Made by a program: the position numbers and the translations under genes. This document shows, in pieces, positions 20,186 through 28,817 of a stretch of 64,000 nt of DNA (position 1 is its first letter; each line of letters begins with the position of its first letter). The notes under the pieces are model-generated. The model searched no databases. It was not told the DNA's origin and was given only the letters and a program-made list of their open reading frames with translations. Origin of the DNA: Xanthomonas vesicatoria ATCC 35937 (lineage in GTDB: Bacteria; Pseudomonadota; Gammaproteobacteria; Xanthomonadales; Xanthomonadaceae); NCBI RefSeq assembly GCF_001908725.1, contig NZ_CP018725.1, positions 682,001-746,000 on the forward strand, read 5' to 3'.

Positions 20186-21433
20186 CTAGCCGTGGGCAGT
20201 CACCTGCGCCGCATGCCGCCAACCTTGCATCAGCAATCCAGCCAGCACTACCGGATCATGATCGAAGTGATGCCCGCCGGGCCGCATCACGACCTCAACG
20301 CCGCGTGTGCGCAGTTCCGGGCACAGCGTGTCTTTTTCTTCGCTGCCGTAGATGCATTGCAGACGATGTGCATCCAGTGACTGGATCGCAGGTTCGACAT
20401 CGCGCTCGGCATCGTTGTGCCAACCCAGCCAGCCGCCGACGCGAACCTTGAAGTCGGCCTGATGGCCAAGCCCCAGCAGGCTGACGAACTGCACCGAGGC
20501 GCGCCGCTGAGGCGACACCTCCGGATAGGCGAACGGCAATATGTCGGCGCCGAATGAGTAACCGACCAGCGCCACGTGCCGGATGTGCCAGCGTTGCTGA
20601 TAGGCGGCGATCACCCGGTCCAGATCCGCGCCTACTTGCTGCGGGGTACGGCTGGCCCAGAAGTAACGCAGGCTGTTCCAGCCCACCACCGACACGCCCT
20701 GCTGCTGCAATTGCGCGGCAATACCCTTGTCCAGCTCGCGCCAGCCGCCATCGCCCGACAGCATCACCACCAGCTTGTCGCTGCCGGGTGCGTGCATTTC
20801 GACCAGCGGCAGGTCGCCCAGACCCTGCGCCTGCGCCGCCTGGAAGTGACCGCGCGTTGCCACAGCAATCTGCATCGGGCTGGCGTCGTCGACCAGATCG
20901 TCCAGAAAGCCCTGATTGGCATCGGGCACGTCGCGCGAACACGCCAGGCCCGCATCCTTGGTGCCGGCATCGGCCACCACCGCGCCGCCGAGCACGTCCG
21001 GTGCCGCCGACGCCAGGGCCTGACGCGCCAGCACAGCGCCATCGCCCTGCCCCACCAGCACCGGCGGCAGGAAGGCATCCACGTGCTCGGCACGCAGCAA
21101 CTTCTTGCCGAGCCGCTCGGCGTCGTCGGCCAGCGAGCTGCATGCGGCGTGGTGCGAGCGCACGCGCTCGCGGTAGCTGGCGGTATCGACCACTGCGACC
21201 AGCGCGCCGTCGTTGCTCAGCATGTCGGCCAGTTGCTGCGCCTGCTGCGGATGGCCACTATCGGGCAACAGCACCACCATTGCCTTGGGCGTGCCTTCCG
21301 GGCGAAGCACTTCCACCGAGCGATAGTGCCCGGCGGTGTTGCCGTCCTGCAGATGTCGCGCCACGGCAAAGCCACTGCCGCCGATCAGCAAGATCGCCAC
21401 GACCCAACGAAATATCTTGATCCCCATGCCCAT
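20186..21433 (-). CDS. VirJ/AcvB-like exported alpha/beta hydrolase
   Basis: A 415-aa protein with an N-terminal membrane anchor or signal (IKIFRWVVAILLIGGSGFAVA). It has two related halves. The C-terminal half carries the VirJ domain: LVVMLSGDGGWRELDKGIA, the nucleophile elbow GYSFGADILPF, and the final GGHHFDHD with the catalytic His. Agrobacterium AcvB/VirJ is reported to act on aminoacylated phospholipid, usually next to a lysyl-PG synthase, and to matter for virulence. No such synthase is adjacent here. MGMG at 21433 is chosen as start because the membrane helix begins right after. Confidence 0.85.
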   Translation of the reverse strand: MGMGIKIFRWVVAILLIGGSGFAVARHLQDGNTAGHYRSVEVLRPEGTPKAMVVLLPDSGHPQQAQQLADMLSNDGALVAVVDTASYRERVRSHHAACSSLADDAERLGKKLLRAEHVDAFLPPVLVGQGDGAVLARQALASAAPDVLGGAVVADAGTKDAGLACSRDVPDANQGFLDDLVDDASPMQIAVATRGHFQAAQAQGLGDLPLVEMHAPGSDKLVVMLSGDGGWRELDKGIAAQLQQQGVSVVGWNSLRYFWASRTPQQVGADLDRVIAAYQQRWHIRHVALVGYSFGADILPFAYPEVSPQRRASVQFVSLLGLGHQADFKVRVGGWLGWHNDAERDVEPAIQSLDAHRLQCIYGSEEKDTLCPELRTRGVEVVMRPGGHHFDHDPVVLAGLLMQGWRHAAQVTAHG

Positions 21434-21953
21434 CACGGCAATTCCTGGAAGCGCTCGCACTTCGACCGCACCAGCCACGAGCGGTTCCGCCACAGGCGCT
21501 CATCGTTCGCTACGGTTAAGCCAACACTCCAGGCACGTCACGCGTGGCGGCCGAGCTGGCGCGGCACGCAGTCTGCGTTTGCCCTCCGCCATGCCCTTGA
21601 GCACGGCCAGGAACTCGCTGCATCGAAATCTCGACTGTAGTGGGTCGTCCCAGGACCACTGTTTGGGTGAGATGGGCGGAATCGAACCGCCGGCCTGAAG
21701 CCCCTATCTGCTCAAAACCTTCGCGCCAGCGAGCGCCCTCCCGGCAGCGCTCGCTGGTGGTGCGAAAGAAATGGCTAGCTCGTCCAGCCTCACCCGCGTC
21801 TGACCCGTCGGGGGCAACCCACATCCCGGTACTGCGAGTCCCGCGGTCGCACCGTCGATCTGAGAGACGCTCTCCAGCAACTGCAATGGCGAGCCGGGTG
21901 CGAGGACCATGCAGTTGGCCGAAAATAGCGCGCGTGATCCATATCGGGCGTTT
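21434..21953. other. Intergenic region with a tRNA-like 3' fragment
   Basis: About 520 bases upstream of the VirJ-like gene. The only notable content is a minus-strand T-arm plus acceptor-like sequence at about 21667-21720. Other open frames here look spurious. Confidence 0.4.
21667..21720 (-). pseudogene. Possible tRNA 3'-half remnant
   Basis: On the minus strand the sequence GGCGGTTCGATTCCGCC forms a perfect 5-bp T-arm with a standard loop. It is followed by CATCTCA and then C-CCA, which fits a 7-base acceptor strand, a discriminator and CCA. No matching 5' acceptor, D-arm or complete anticodon arm lies upstream at tRNA distance. It may be a truncated tRNA left by an integration event, or chance similarity. 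Confidence 0.3.
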
Positions 21954-23819
21954 CTAGATCCCGCGCGCGAGCCGGAAGCCAATGCGCGCACTGGTGGTAT
22001 CGGAGTCCTGCGATTGCCGCCAGGCCGCACGCGTCTGCTGCGGCGAATTGGCCCAGCTACCGCCGCGAATCATGCGCTGCCGGCAACCGGGGTTGAACCA
22101 TGCCGCGCCGTCGGCCGGTGCTCGCCGGTAGCTGGCGTGCCAGCAATCGGCCACCCATTCGCTCAGGTTGCCACCCATGTCGTGCAGGCCCCAGGCATTG
22201 GCACGAAAGCTGCCCACCGGTGCCGGCCCCCAAAACCCATCGCCGTAACCGACAAAGCCGTTGTTCCAGTGCCTGCCGCTGCGCGAGACATCGTTGCCGC
22301 CCGTGAAATTGCCCGCATCGGGAGGGGGCGAGCCGGCCTTGCCCCAGGGATAGCGCCCGGTGGTGCCAGCGCGTACTGCGTACTCGAACTCGGCCTCGCT
22401 GGGCACGTGGTAATGGCGGCCGGTCTGTTCCGACAGCCATGACGCATACGCCTCGGCGTCACGGATGCTGACGTGCATCACCGGGCTGTTGGGCGCGGCT
22501 TGGGCGCCGTTGTAGTCGGACTGCCAGTCCACGCCGCTGCGGCGGATGAAGTTGCCGCTGCGCTCGTCGTACACCACCGAGTGGCCGCGCCGTGTGGCAC
22601 GTGGACGCGCGCCGGTGGCTTCGACAAACTGGCGGAACTCGGCCACCGTTACCTCGGTGATCGACAGCGCGAAGCCGCGCGAAAAGCGCACGTAATGCGC
22701 AGGGCGCTCGTTATCGGAGGCGCCTGGCTCGGTGTCGCTCGCACCCATCTGAAAGGCGCCATGCGGCACCACGATCATCTGTGGTCCGCGGCCACCGACC
22801 TTGAGCCCGTCGGTGAAGACCTGCCCGGGCCGGAAGCTGCCGTAGTGGGTTGCCAATTCCAGGCGGCGCCGTAGATCGCCGGCCATCGGGTCACCGGGGT
22901 CGGCGATGCGCAGCACTTCCGCCAGTGTTTCGCCGGCAGCCTTGAGCCCACGTGGCGAGGTCAGATCGTGTAGACCGGCATCGTGCAACGCAGCGATCTG
23001 CCCGCGCCGGGTGCGCTCGATGCGCGCGCGCGCATCGGCAATGGTGGGCGCACGGTCACGCACCTGCCCGGCCATCTGAAGCCAGTACCGCGCGCCGATG
23101 AAATCGGCGGCGTCGGCAGCCTGTTCGGCGCGTTCCAGCAGGCCGCTTTCCACGGCAGCCAGCCCCTGGCGCGTGCGTGGGTTATCAGGATCCAGTTGCG
23201 CGGCATCGCGAAAATTTGCCAGCGCGCCATTGCCGTCTTCGCCCAGGCGGCCACCGCGCAGATCTTCTTCGCCGGCGCGGTTGAAACCAAGCACGCGTTG
23301 CGCGGTTTCCACCTCGCGCTGCAAGGCGCGCACCGTCGGGTCCTGCGGCGCAAGCGCCAAGGCCACGATGGCGAGCTCTCGCGCCTGTTCGAGCGCATCG
23401 TCTTGCCGATCAGTCTGTGCGACCAGCGCTTGCCCGCGTTCGATCAAGCGTGCGCGTGCCTGTTCCAGGCCACGCTGACTGGCCGCATCCTTGCCACCGG
23501 CACGTTGTTGGATGGCCAGATACAGCGGAATCGCATCGTCTGCATCGCGATACAGTCGGTCTTCCTGCAATGCCTGGCCGGCGCGCTTGCGGGCCTGCGC
23601 CAATGGCTCCTCACCCAGGTCAACCGCCGGCGGTTGCCACTGCGCCACCGTCTCGGCGGATTCTTCGCCACCGATGGAGACGTTCGGCTTGCTCGGTTGG
23701 GCCGACGCTGCAGGCTGACGCGCAGGGGCCGGCGCCGGTGCGGGGGCACGCGTACAGGCGCACATGCTGAGCGCGACCAATGCCCACGCTGCGATCCGGT
23801 TACCGCACTTGCCCACCAC
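21954..23819 (-). CDS. Lipoprotein with TPR-like region and formylglycine-enzyme fold (SUMF1/EgtB type)
   Basis: A 621-aa protein. The signal peptide has a Cys-containing end (ALSMCACT) that fits a lipobox. Residues about 60-330 are helical, with repeated Ala/Arg-rich segments that resemble TPRs. The C-terminal 260 residues are an FGE-sulfatase-type domain: VPHGAFQMGASDTEPGASDN, ITEVTVAEFRQF, VSIRDAEAYASWLSEQTG, GGNLSEWVADCW, MIRGGSWANS and IGFRLARGI. The Cys pair used by true formylglycine-generating enzymes (CxxxxC in an RYRCAAR-like segment) is missing; that position reads WRQSQDSD. It is therefore probably a non-catalytic or different-activity relative. The start is a GTG with GGAAGGAG just upstream; a second GTG follows immediately. 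Confidence 0.82.
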   Translation of the reverse strand: MVGKCGNRIAAWALVALSMCACTRAPAPAPAPARQPAASAQPSKPNVSIGGEESAETVAQWQPPAVDLGEEPLAQARKRAGQALQEDRLYRDADDAIPLYLAIQQRAGGKDAASQRGLEQARARLIERGQALVAQTDRQDDALEQARELAIVALALAPQDPTVRALQREVETAQRVLGFNRAGEEDLRGGRLGEDGNGALANFRDAAQLDPDNPRTRQGLAAVESGLLERAEQAADAADFIGARYWLQMAGQVRDRAPTIADARARIERTRRGQIAALHDAGLHDLTSPRGLKAAGETLAEVLRIADPGDPMAGDLRRRLELATHYGSFRPGQVFTDGLKVGGRGPQMIVVPHGAFQMGASDTEPGASDNERPAHYVRFSRGFALSITEVTVAEFRQFVEATGARPRATRRGHSVVYDERSGNFIRRSGVDWQSDYNGAQAAPNSPVMHVSIRDAEAYASWLSEQTGRHYHVPSEAEFEYAVRAGTTGRYPWGKAGSPPPDAGNFTGGNDVSRSGRHWNNGFVGYGDGFWGPAPVGSFRANAWGLHDMGGNLSEWVADCWHASYRRAPADGAAWFNPGCRQRMIRGGSWANSPQQTRAAWRQSQDSDTTSARIGFRLARGI

Positions 23820-23913
23820 CTGCTCCTTCCAGTGCTCTGCCGCACGACAGGCGATCGCGACGTTAGGCTATTCTGCGCGTTCTGCGCAAACCCTTGCTGT
23901 CGACGGAAATCAC

Positions 23914-25008
23914 GTGCCCCATTGGATCACCCACCCCTCCGAGCTGACCGAACGCCTACAGGCAGCGCGTCCTTCGCGCATCGGCCTGGATACCGAATTC
24001 ATTCGCGAACGCACCTACTGGCCGCAACTGGCCTTGGTGCAGATGGCCATCGGCGAGGAGATCCTGTTGATCGACCCGCTGATCCCGGGCATGAACGAGG
24101 CGCTCAAGGAGTGGTTGACCGCCACCGACATCGTCAAGGTGATGCATAGCGCCAGCGAAGACCTGGTCACCTTCAAGTGCGCATGCGGCGTGTTGCCACG
24201 CCCGCTGTTCGACACCCAGATCGCTGCCGCGCTGGCCGGTGTAGGCGGCGGCATGGGCTACCAGAAGCTGGTGCAGGAAGTGACCGGCACCTTGCTGACC
24301 AAGGGCGAGACGCGCTCGGACTGGATGCGCCGCCCGCTGTCGGCATCGCAACTGGAATACGCCGCCGACGACGTGCGTTACCTGTTCGCGATTCACGACG
24401 AGCTGTCCCGCCGCCTCACCGAACTGGATCGCCTGGGCTGGCTGGCCGAAGATGCCGAGCGCCTGCTTGCCACGGTCGAGCACGATGATGGCGAGCGCTG
24501 GCCGCATGTGAGCCTGCGTACCGCGCAGTTTCTGGAGCCGGCGGCGCAACGGCGGCTGCTGAGGCTGCTGCGCTGGCGCGACCTGCAGGCGCGCCAGAGC
24601 GACCGCCCGCGTAGCTGGATCCTGGACAACGAACTGGCCAGCCAGCTGGCGCGCTTTCCGCCCGCGGACCTGGACGCCCTGCTGCGACAGTTCGACAAGT
24701 TCCCCAAGGCGCCACGCAAGCTCGCCAACGCGGTGTGGGACGCGCTCAATACGCCATTGCCCGACGAAGACACTGCCCCGTTGGCGCAGGCCGCCACCGA
24801 TGGCAACAAAGCCTTGCTCAAGCGCTTGCAGGATGCGGTGGCGCAGCGCAGCCGCGAACTCGGCCTACCGGACGGACTGCTCGCCTCGCGCCGGCACCTG
24901 GAAACCCTGATCGAGCAGCACAGCTGGCCTGCCGCACTAGGCCAGTGGCGTCGCGAGGTGCTGGAAGCGCAGTTGATGCCGTTGCTGGCCGACCAGACGG
25001 CGCAATAA
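23914..25008 (+). CDS. rnd: Ribonuclease D
   Basis: A 364-aa DEDD-family 3'-5' exoribonuclease that trims tRNA 3' ends. Exo motifs are LDTEFIRERTY (Exo I), MHSASEDLVTF (Exo II) and YAADDVRYLF (Exo III). An HRDC domain follows (SWILDNELASQLARFPP region, about residues 225-300). The start is GTG at 23914, which puts the conserved WITHPSEL at residue 4 and gives the usual length; an upstream ATG at 23764 would add 50 unrelated residues that overlap the neighbouring lipoprotein gene. Confidence 0.95.
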   Translation: MPHWITHPSELTERLQAARPSRIGLDTEFIRERTYWPQLALVQMAIGEEILLIDPLIPGMNEALKEWLTATDIVKVMHSASEDLVTFKCACGVLPRPLFDTQIAAALAGVGGGMGYQKLVQEVTGTLLTKGETRSDWMRRPLSASQLEYAADDVRYLFAIHDELSRRLTELDRLGWLAEDAERLLATVEHDDGERWPHVSLRTAQFLEPAAQRRLLRLLRWRDLQARQSDRPRSWILDNELASQLARFPPADLDALLRQFDKFPKAPRKLANAVWDALNTPLPDEDTAPLAQAATDGNKALLKRLQDAVAQRSRELGLPDGLLASRRHLETLIEQHSWPAALGQWRREVLEAQLMPLLADQTAQ

Positions 25009-25024
25009 GCGGCGTGACGCAGAC

Positions 25025-25058
25025 AAAAAAAGCCCGCAGCGATGCGGGCGTTCTGTTT
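25025..25058. terminator. Terminator between rnd and ligD
   Basis: GCCCGCA and TGCGGGC pair around a GCGA loop, preceded by seven A and followed by a T-rich stretch. It serves the convergent rnd and ligD genes. Confidence 0.85.
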
Positions 25059-25094
25059 GCAGGGTGCGGCCTCATTCAAGGCGATTCAGCCCCA

Positions 25095-27671
25095 TCAATC
25101 CTGCGTTGCCCAACGTGCCAGGTTCTGCTGGAGACGATCGATCTCTGCCCACGGGTCCTTGCGCCGACGGCGCAATTTCTCCGGCACATCCCGCAAGCTG
25201 AAGGCATCGGCGCGGTGCAGCTTGGGTAAATCCGACCACGGCAGCGGCAACGCGACCGGTGCGCCCGGCCTGCCCCGCAACGAATACGAGGCCACCGCCG
25301 TGGCGCCGCGTCCGTTGCGCAGGTAATCGACAAAAATGCGTTTGTTGCGAAAACGCTTGGTGGCCGTGGCGACGAAACGCTCCGGCTCGGACTGCGCCAG
25401 CGCGTCGGCAAAGCCCTTGGCAAAGCGCTTGGTCAGCTCCCAATCGCAGCCCGGGTTCAACGGCACCACCACGTGGAGGCCCTTGCCCCCGGACACGCGC
25501 AGGAACGACTCTAGCTCAAGCTGCGCAAGCAGCTTGCGGATATCGGTGGCGGCACGTTTGACCTCGGCAAACGGCACATCCGGACCTGGATCCAGATCGA
25601 ATACCACTCGGTCGGCAATATCCGGGCGCGCCGCGTGCGAACCCCAGGGATGGAATTCCAGCGCATTGAATTGCACCAGCTCCAGCAGCCCGGGCGCATC
25701 GTCGACCACCAGATAGTAGGCGTTGCTGCCGGTCTCTTCCTTCAGCTTGACCGAGCTGACCCGTTCCAGCCCGGCTGTGTGGTGTTTCTGAAAGAAGCAG
25801 GGTTTTTCCGCCCCATTCGGGCAACGGATGATCGACAACGGGCGACCGACAATTTCCGGCAGCACATGGTCCATCACTGCTTGGTAGTACTCCCAGACAT
25901 CGCCCTTGGTGGCGCGGATGTCGGAGTAGATCAGTTTGGCTGGGCTGGAGAGTGCTGGTAACGGCGCTGCCATCGAGGTTGATGCCAGCGGCCTGGCAGA
26001 AGCAGTCTGTGCGCTGTTGCGTCTGGACAGACGCGGTTTCGCAGCCGCCTGCTCCACAGCGGTTGCGCCACCCGACGCATCGGTGTCGCCCAGATCGGCG
26101 ATGCGCTTGTCCGGCCGCAAGCTCTTGAACGAGGCTTGGCGCAACAAGTGTTGCCCGCCAACGCCACGGTAGAACACCTCTACCACAAAGCGCGGCGCAA
26201 ACCAGGTCGCGCCGCGGAGATCGGTGTCTTCAGTGGGGATGTAGGCGGTGGGTTTGCGTCCGCCACCGTCCAGCTGCTGCGTCACCTCGCGCATCAACGC
26301 ATCGGAAAAACCGGAGCCCACCCTGCCTACGTACAGCCATCCGTGCGTTGCGTCAGGTGTCGCCAGCAATAGCGAGCCGAATCCGCTGCGGCTGCCCTTG
26401 GGCGCGGTGTAGCCCACCACCGCATATTCCTGGCTCGCCAGCTGTTTGGTCTTGCGCCAATCGTCGCTGCGGCCGCCGCGATACGGCCGGTCCGCACGCT
26501 TGGAAATGATGCCTTCGAAGTGCTGCTGGCCTGCCACCCGGAACGCCTCTGACCCATCGCCCTCCACATGCGAGCTGTAGGCAAGATGCGCGTTCGGCGT
26601 CGCAGCCAGCACCTGCTGCAAGAGCTGCTTACGTTCGACTAACGGGGCCTCGCTGATATCCACGCCATCGATATGCAGAAGATCGAACACCGCGAGCGCC
26701 AGCGGCACCTGACGCTCGCCGGACAAGGTGGCCTGCAGCAAATTGAAATCTTCCTTGGTGCCGCGGCCGGCGATCAATTCGCCATCGAGTTGTGCCGAGC
26801 GCAGGCCCAGCGACAGGATTGCATTACGAATCTCCGGGGCCTTGTCCGTCCACTCCAGCGCGTTACGCGACCACAGCCGCACTACGCCGTCGCTGATCGT
26901 CGCCAGTATCCGGTAGCCGTCCCACTTGATCTCGTGCACCCATTGCCCGCCATCCGGCGGCGCCTGGCCCAGCTTGGCGAGCTGCGGCGCGAATGGCGCA
27001 TCGTCCATCTCCGCAGCGCACGCATTGGTCAATGCAAGCGCCTGCTTTGCCCAGTGCCTGCGCTTGCCGGCGCGCGGCGCTGGCACGTGCGTAAGCGCCT
27101 TGCGCTGGGCCTTGCCGGCACCCGCACGACGGACGTCTTCCGCCGGCGCTGCGGCGACATCGGCAAGCAGATCGTCGGCCTCCAAGGTGCTCGCATAGGC
27201 ATCGTCTTCTTTGAAGAGCAGCCACTGCGGCTGCCGTGCCGGCTTTCCGGAGCGCACCAGATGCCAGCCACCCTTGAGCTTGTCGCCAAACAGTTCAAAG
27301 CGCAGATGACCCTTGGCCAACTGCGCTTCCGGGTCGCCTGCAGTCGCCCACACGCCATGATCGAACTGGGCCACATGCCCGCCGCCATACTCGCCCTTGG
27401 GGATTTCGCCTTCGAAGCTGGCGTAGTCGACCGGGTGCTCCTCCACCTCCACCGCCATCCGTTTGACCTTGGGGTCGTAGCTCGGCCCTTTCGGTACCGC
27501 CCAGCTCTTGAGCGCGTCACCTACCTGCAGGCGGAAGTCGTAGTGGCGCCTGCTGGCATGGTGCAACTGCACCACGAAGATCGCTCGCTGTCCGGCGGGC
27601 ACGGTCTTGCCAGGCTCGGGCTCGCGGGTCTTGTCGCAGCTACGCTTGCGTCGGTACTCGCTCAGGCTCAT
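25095..27671 (-). CDS. ligD: ATP-dependent DNA ligase D, PE-LIG-POL
   Basis: An 858-aa non-homologous end-joining enzyme. Residues about 30-170 are the 3'-phosphoesterase module (LHHASRRHYDFRLQ, KGEYGGGHV). Residues about 215-525 are the ligase, with the adenylated Lys in EIKWDGY (about 247) and an OB-fold end. Residues about 570-850 form the primase-polymerase, with the metal-binding DLDPGPD. The domain order is that of Pseudomonas LigD. The partner Ku is not in the window. A small DUF3606 gene sits 15 bases upstream on the same strand and probably shares the transcript. Confidence 0.96.
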   Translation of the reverse strand: MSLSEYRRKRSCDKTREPEPGKTVPAGQRAIFVVQLHHASRRHYDFRLQVGDALKSWAVPKGPSYDPKVKRMAVEVEEHPVDYASFEGEIPKGEYGGGHVAQFDHGVWATAGDPEAQLAKGHLRFELFGDKLKGGWHLVRSGKPARQPQWLLFKEDDAYASTLEADDLLADVAAAPAEDVRRAGAGKAQRKALTHVPAPRAGKRRHWAKQALALTNACAAEMDDAPFAPQLAKLGQAPPDGGQWVHEIKWDGYRILATISDGVVRLWSRNALEWTDKAPEIRNAILSLGLRSAQLDGELIAGRGTKEDFNLLQATLSGERQVPLALAVFDLLHIDGVDISEAPLVERKQLLQQVLAATPNAHLAYSSHVEGDGSEAFRVAGQQHFEGIISKRADRPYRGGRSDDWRKTKQLASQEYAVVGYTAPKGSRSGFGSLLLATPDATHGWLYVGRVGSGFSDALMREVTQQLDGGGRKPTAYIPTEDTDLRGATWFAPRFVVEVFYRGVGGQHLLRQASFKSLRPDKRIADLGDTDASGGATAVEQAAAKPRLSRRNSAQTASARPLASTSMAAPLPALSSPAKLIYSDIRATKGDVWEYYQAVMDHVLPEIVGRPLSIIRCPNGAEKPCFFQKHHTAGLERVSSVKLKEETGSNAYYLVVDDAPGLLELVQFNALEFHPWGSHAARPDIADRVVFDLDPGPDVPFAEVKRAATDIRKLLAQLELESFLRVSGGKGLHVVVPLNPGCDWELTKRFAKGFADALAQSEPERFVATATKRFRNKRIFVDYLRNGRGATAVASYSLRGRPGAPVALPLPWSDLPKLHRADAFSLRDVPEKLRRRRKDPWAEIDRLQQNLARWATQD

Positions 27672-27686
27672 TTTCAGCGCGCGGAG

Positions 27687-27863
27687 CTACTTGCCCAGAT
27701 GGGCGCGAACGGTCGCGGCCACCGGGCCGACCTTCTCCACGGCAGCGCGCAATTCATCCGCGCTGACTCCCAGTGTCTTGGTCCAGTACTGCAACTCATA
27801 GGCTTCGTTGACGTTGATGCGGTCGCGGTCTGGCGAACCGGTGTTGCGCTTGTCATCGCTCAT
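27687..27863 (-). CDS. Small DUF3606 protein
   Basis: A 58-aa protein that reads MSDDKRNTGSPDRDRINVNE, then AYELQYWTKTLGVSADELR and ends VAATVRAHLGK. The DRxRIN-xxEAYELxYWTKxLGVSxxEL pattern is the DUF3606 signature. Function is unknown; the family is common in proteobacteria, often near stress or repair genes. The start at 27863 has AGGAG-like GGAGCACGCA upstream. It is 15 bases upstream of ligD, so a shared operon is likely. Confidence 0.85.
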   Translation of the reverse strand: MSDDKRNTGSPDRDRINVNEAYELQYWTKTLGVSADELRAAVEKVGPVAATVRAHLGK

Positions 27864-28080
27864 TGCGTGCTCCTGTTATCGTCATGGTCGGGCTTGCTGC
27901 CCTGTGGATAAGCAGGGCGCGCCTTTACGACAATGGGAAAGCGTCCGAGCAGGCTTCGTGAAAAGTCTGTTCACGCTACGTGCAAGCAGCCCTGCACGCA
28001 GCGGTCTCTCCCCGGACCGCATGCCATAATGGCGCGCGCCCTAGGGCGACGTCTCCACTCTTTTCCGAGGCCATACCTCT

Positions 28081-28482
28081 GTGAGCAATACCTCTTCGAA
28101 ACTGGATTCCATCGCGCAAGCCAAAGCCAAGCTGCTGGACGAACTGCAGAAGCTGGAAGAACAGGAGAAAACCGAGCGCGCGAGCGAGGCATCCTCTGCG
28201 CATGCCACCATCGTCTCGCTGCTCGAGCAGTTTGCCGGCCATTTCAACACCAAGCAGCGCAACGATATCGCCGCCTATCTGGGCACCACTTCCGCGCGTA
28301 AGGAAGTGGTCAAGAGCGGCCGGAGCGAAGTGAAGCCGAAGTACGAACTGCCGCACACCGGCGAGACCTGGTCCGGTCGTGGACGCACCCCGAAGGCATT
28401 TGCCGCCTGGGAAGGCTCGGTGTCGTACAAGGAATGGAAAGCCAAGAACCCGGACCTGAAGTTCCCGCTGGTTCGCGAGTAA
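28081..28482 (+). CDS. H-NS family nucleoid-associated protein
   Basis: A 133-aa protein with an N-terminal coiled coil (residues about 8-45, IAQAKAKLLDELQKLEEQEK) for oligomerisation and a C-terminal H-NS DNA-binding domain. The latter has PKYELPHTGETWSGRGRTPK, which holds the AT-hook-like GRGRTP core, and ends SYKEWKAKNPDLKFPL. H-NS proteins silence AT-rich, often horizontally acquired DNA. The start is GTG at 28081. It lies only 86 bases before tRNA-Ala and the lower-GC island; whether it silences that island is an inference. Confidence 0.93.
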   Translation: MSNTSSKLDSIAQAKAKLLDELQKLEEQEKTERASEASSAHATIVSLLEQFAGHFNTKQRNDIAAYLGTTSARKEVVKSGRSEVKPKYELPHTGETWSGRGRTPKAFAAWEGSVSYKEWKAKNPDLKFPLVRE

Positions 28483-28528
28483 TTCATTGCGGGATTGCGC
28501 CAGTTGGCGTGGTTCGCTGCCGGTTGCC

Positions 28529-28558
28529 TTGGCGAACCGTGCGGCATGTGGTTAGAAT
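28529..28558 (+). promoter_or_regulatory. Promoter of tRNA-Ala
   Basis: TTGGCG (28529-28534) and TAGAAT (28553-28558) are separated by 18 bases and end 10 bases before the tRNA. This fits a sigma-70 promoter. Confidence 0.6.
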
Positions 28559-28568
28559 CGAAGCACGT

Positions 28569-28644
28569 GGGGCGGTAGCTCAGCTGGGAGAGCGTCGCGT
28601 TCGCATCGCGAAGGTCGAGGGTTCGATCCCCTTCCGCTCCACCA
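28569..28644 (+). tRNA. tRNA-Ala (anticodon CGC)
   Basis: A 76-base tRNA. The acceptor 5' strand GGGGCGG pairs with CCGCTCC, with one G-U pair. The anticodon stem-loop TCGCG-TTCGCAT-CGCGA presents CGC at positions 34-36, and the T-arm is GAGGG-TTCGATC-CCCTT. The CCA end is encoded. It reads GCG alanine codons. Its 3' end is the likely attachment site of the element downstream. Confidence 0.96.
28622..28644 (+). repeat. attL, tRNA 3' end
   Basis: TTCGATCCCCTTCCGCTCCACCA is the last part of the tRNA-Ala gene. Its TTCG and CCTTCCGC blocks recur with the same spacing at the right end of the island. Confidence 0.55.
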
Positions 28645-28671
28645 TCTTTCCGTCCTAGACGGTGCAAACCA

Positions 28672-28712
28672 GGCCAGAAAGCCCTGCAGAATTAGGCTTT
28701 CCGGCCTTTTTT
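28672..28712 (+). terminator. Terminator after tRNA-Ala
   Basis: GGCCAGAAAGCC and GGCTTTCCGGCC pair almost fully around an 11-base loop, followed by TTTTTT. It lies inside the element, 28 bases past the tRNA. Confidence 0.85.
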
Positions 28713-28748
28713 GTTTCCGAGGCAGTCTAGCCGAGACCGCGCATATCC

Positions 28749-28779
28749 GGCGGTAGCTGGCGGTAATTTTGGCGGTAGC
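28749..28779 (+). repeat. GGCGGTA repeats, left arm-type sites
   Basis: Three direct copies of GGCGGTA start at 28749, 28759 and 28771, just upstream of the integrase gene. Two further copies lie at the other end of the element in the same orientation. Integrase arm sites of P4-type elements are often short direct repeats of this kind. Confidence 0.5.
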
Positions 28780-28817
28780 TGGGGCATCCCCTACCCTGTT
28801 ACCGTCAAGGAGCCACT

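Noticed and set aside
21667..21720. tmRNA
   Set aside because: Only the T-arm and 3' end are present; no tag-peptide frame or 5' domain was found upstream.
26673..27911. A 412-codon plus-strand frame
   Set aside because: Antisense to ligD; no family resemblance.
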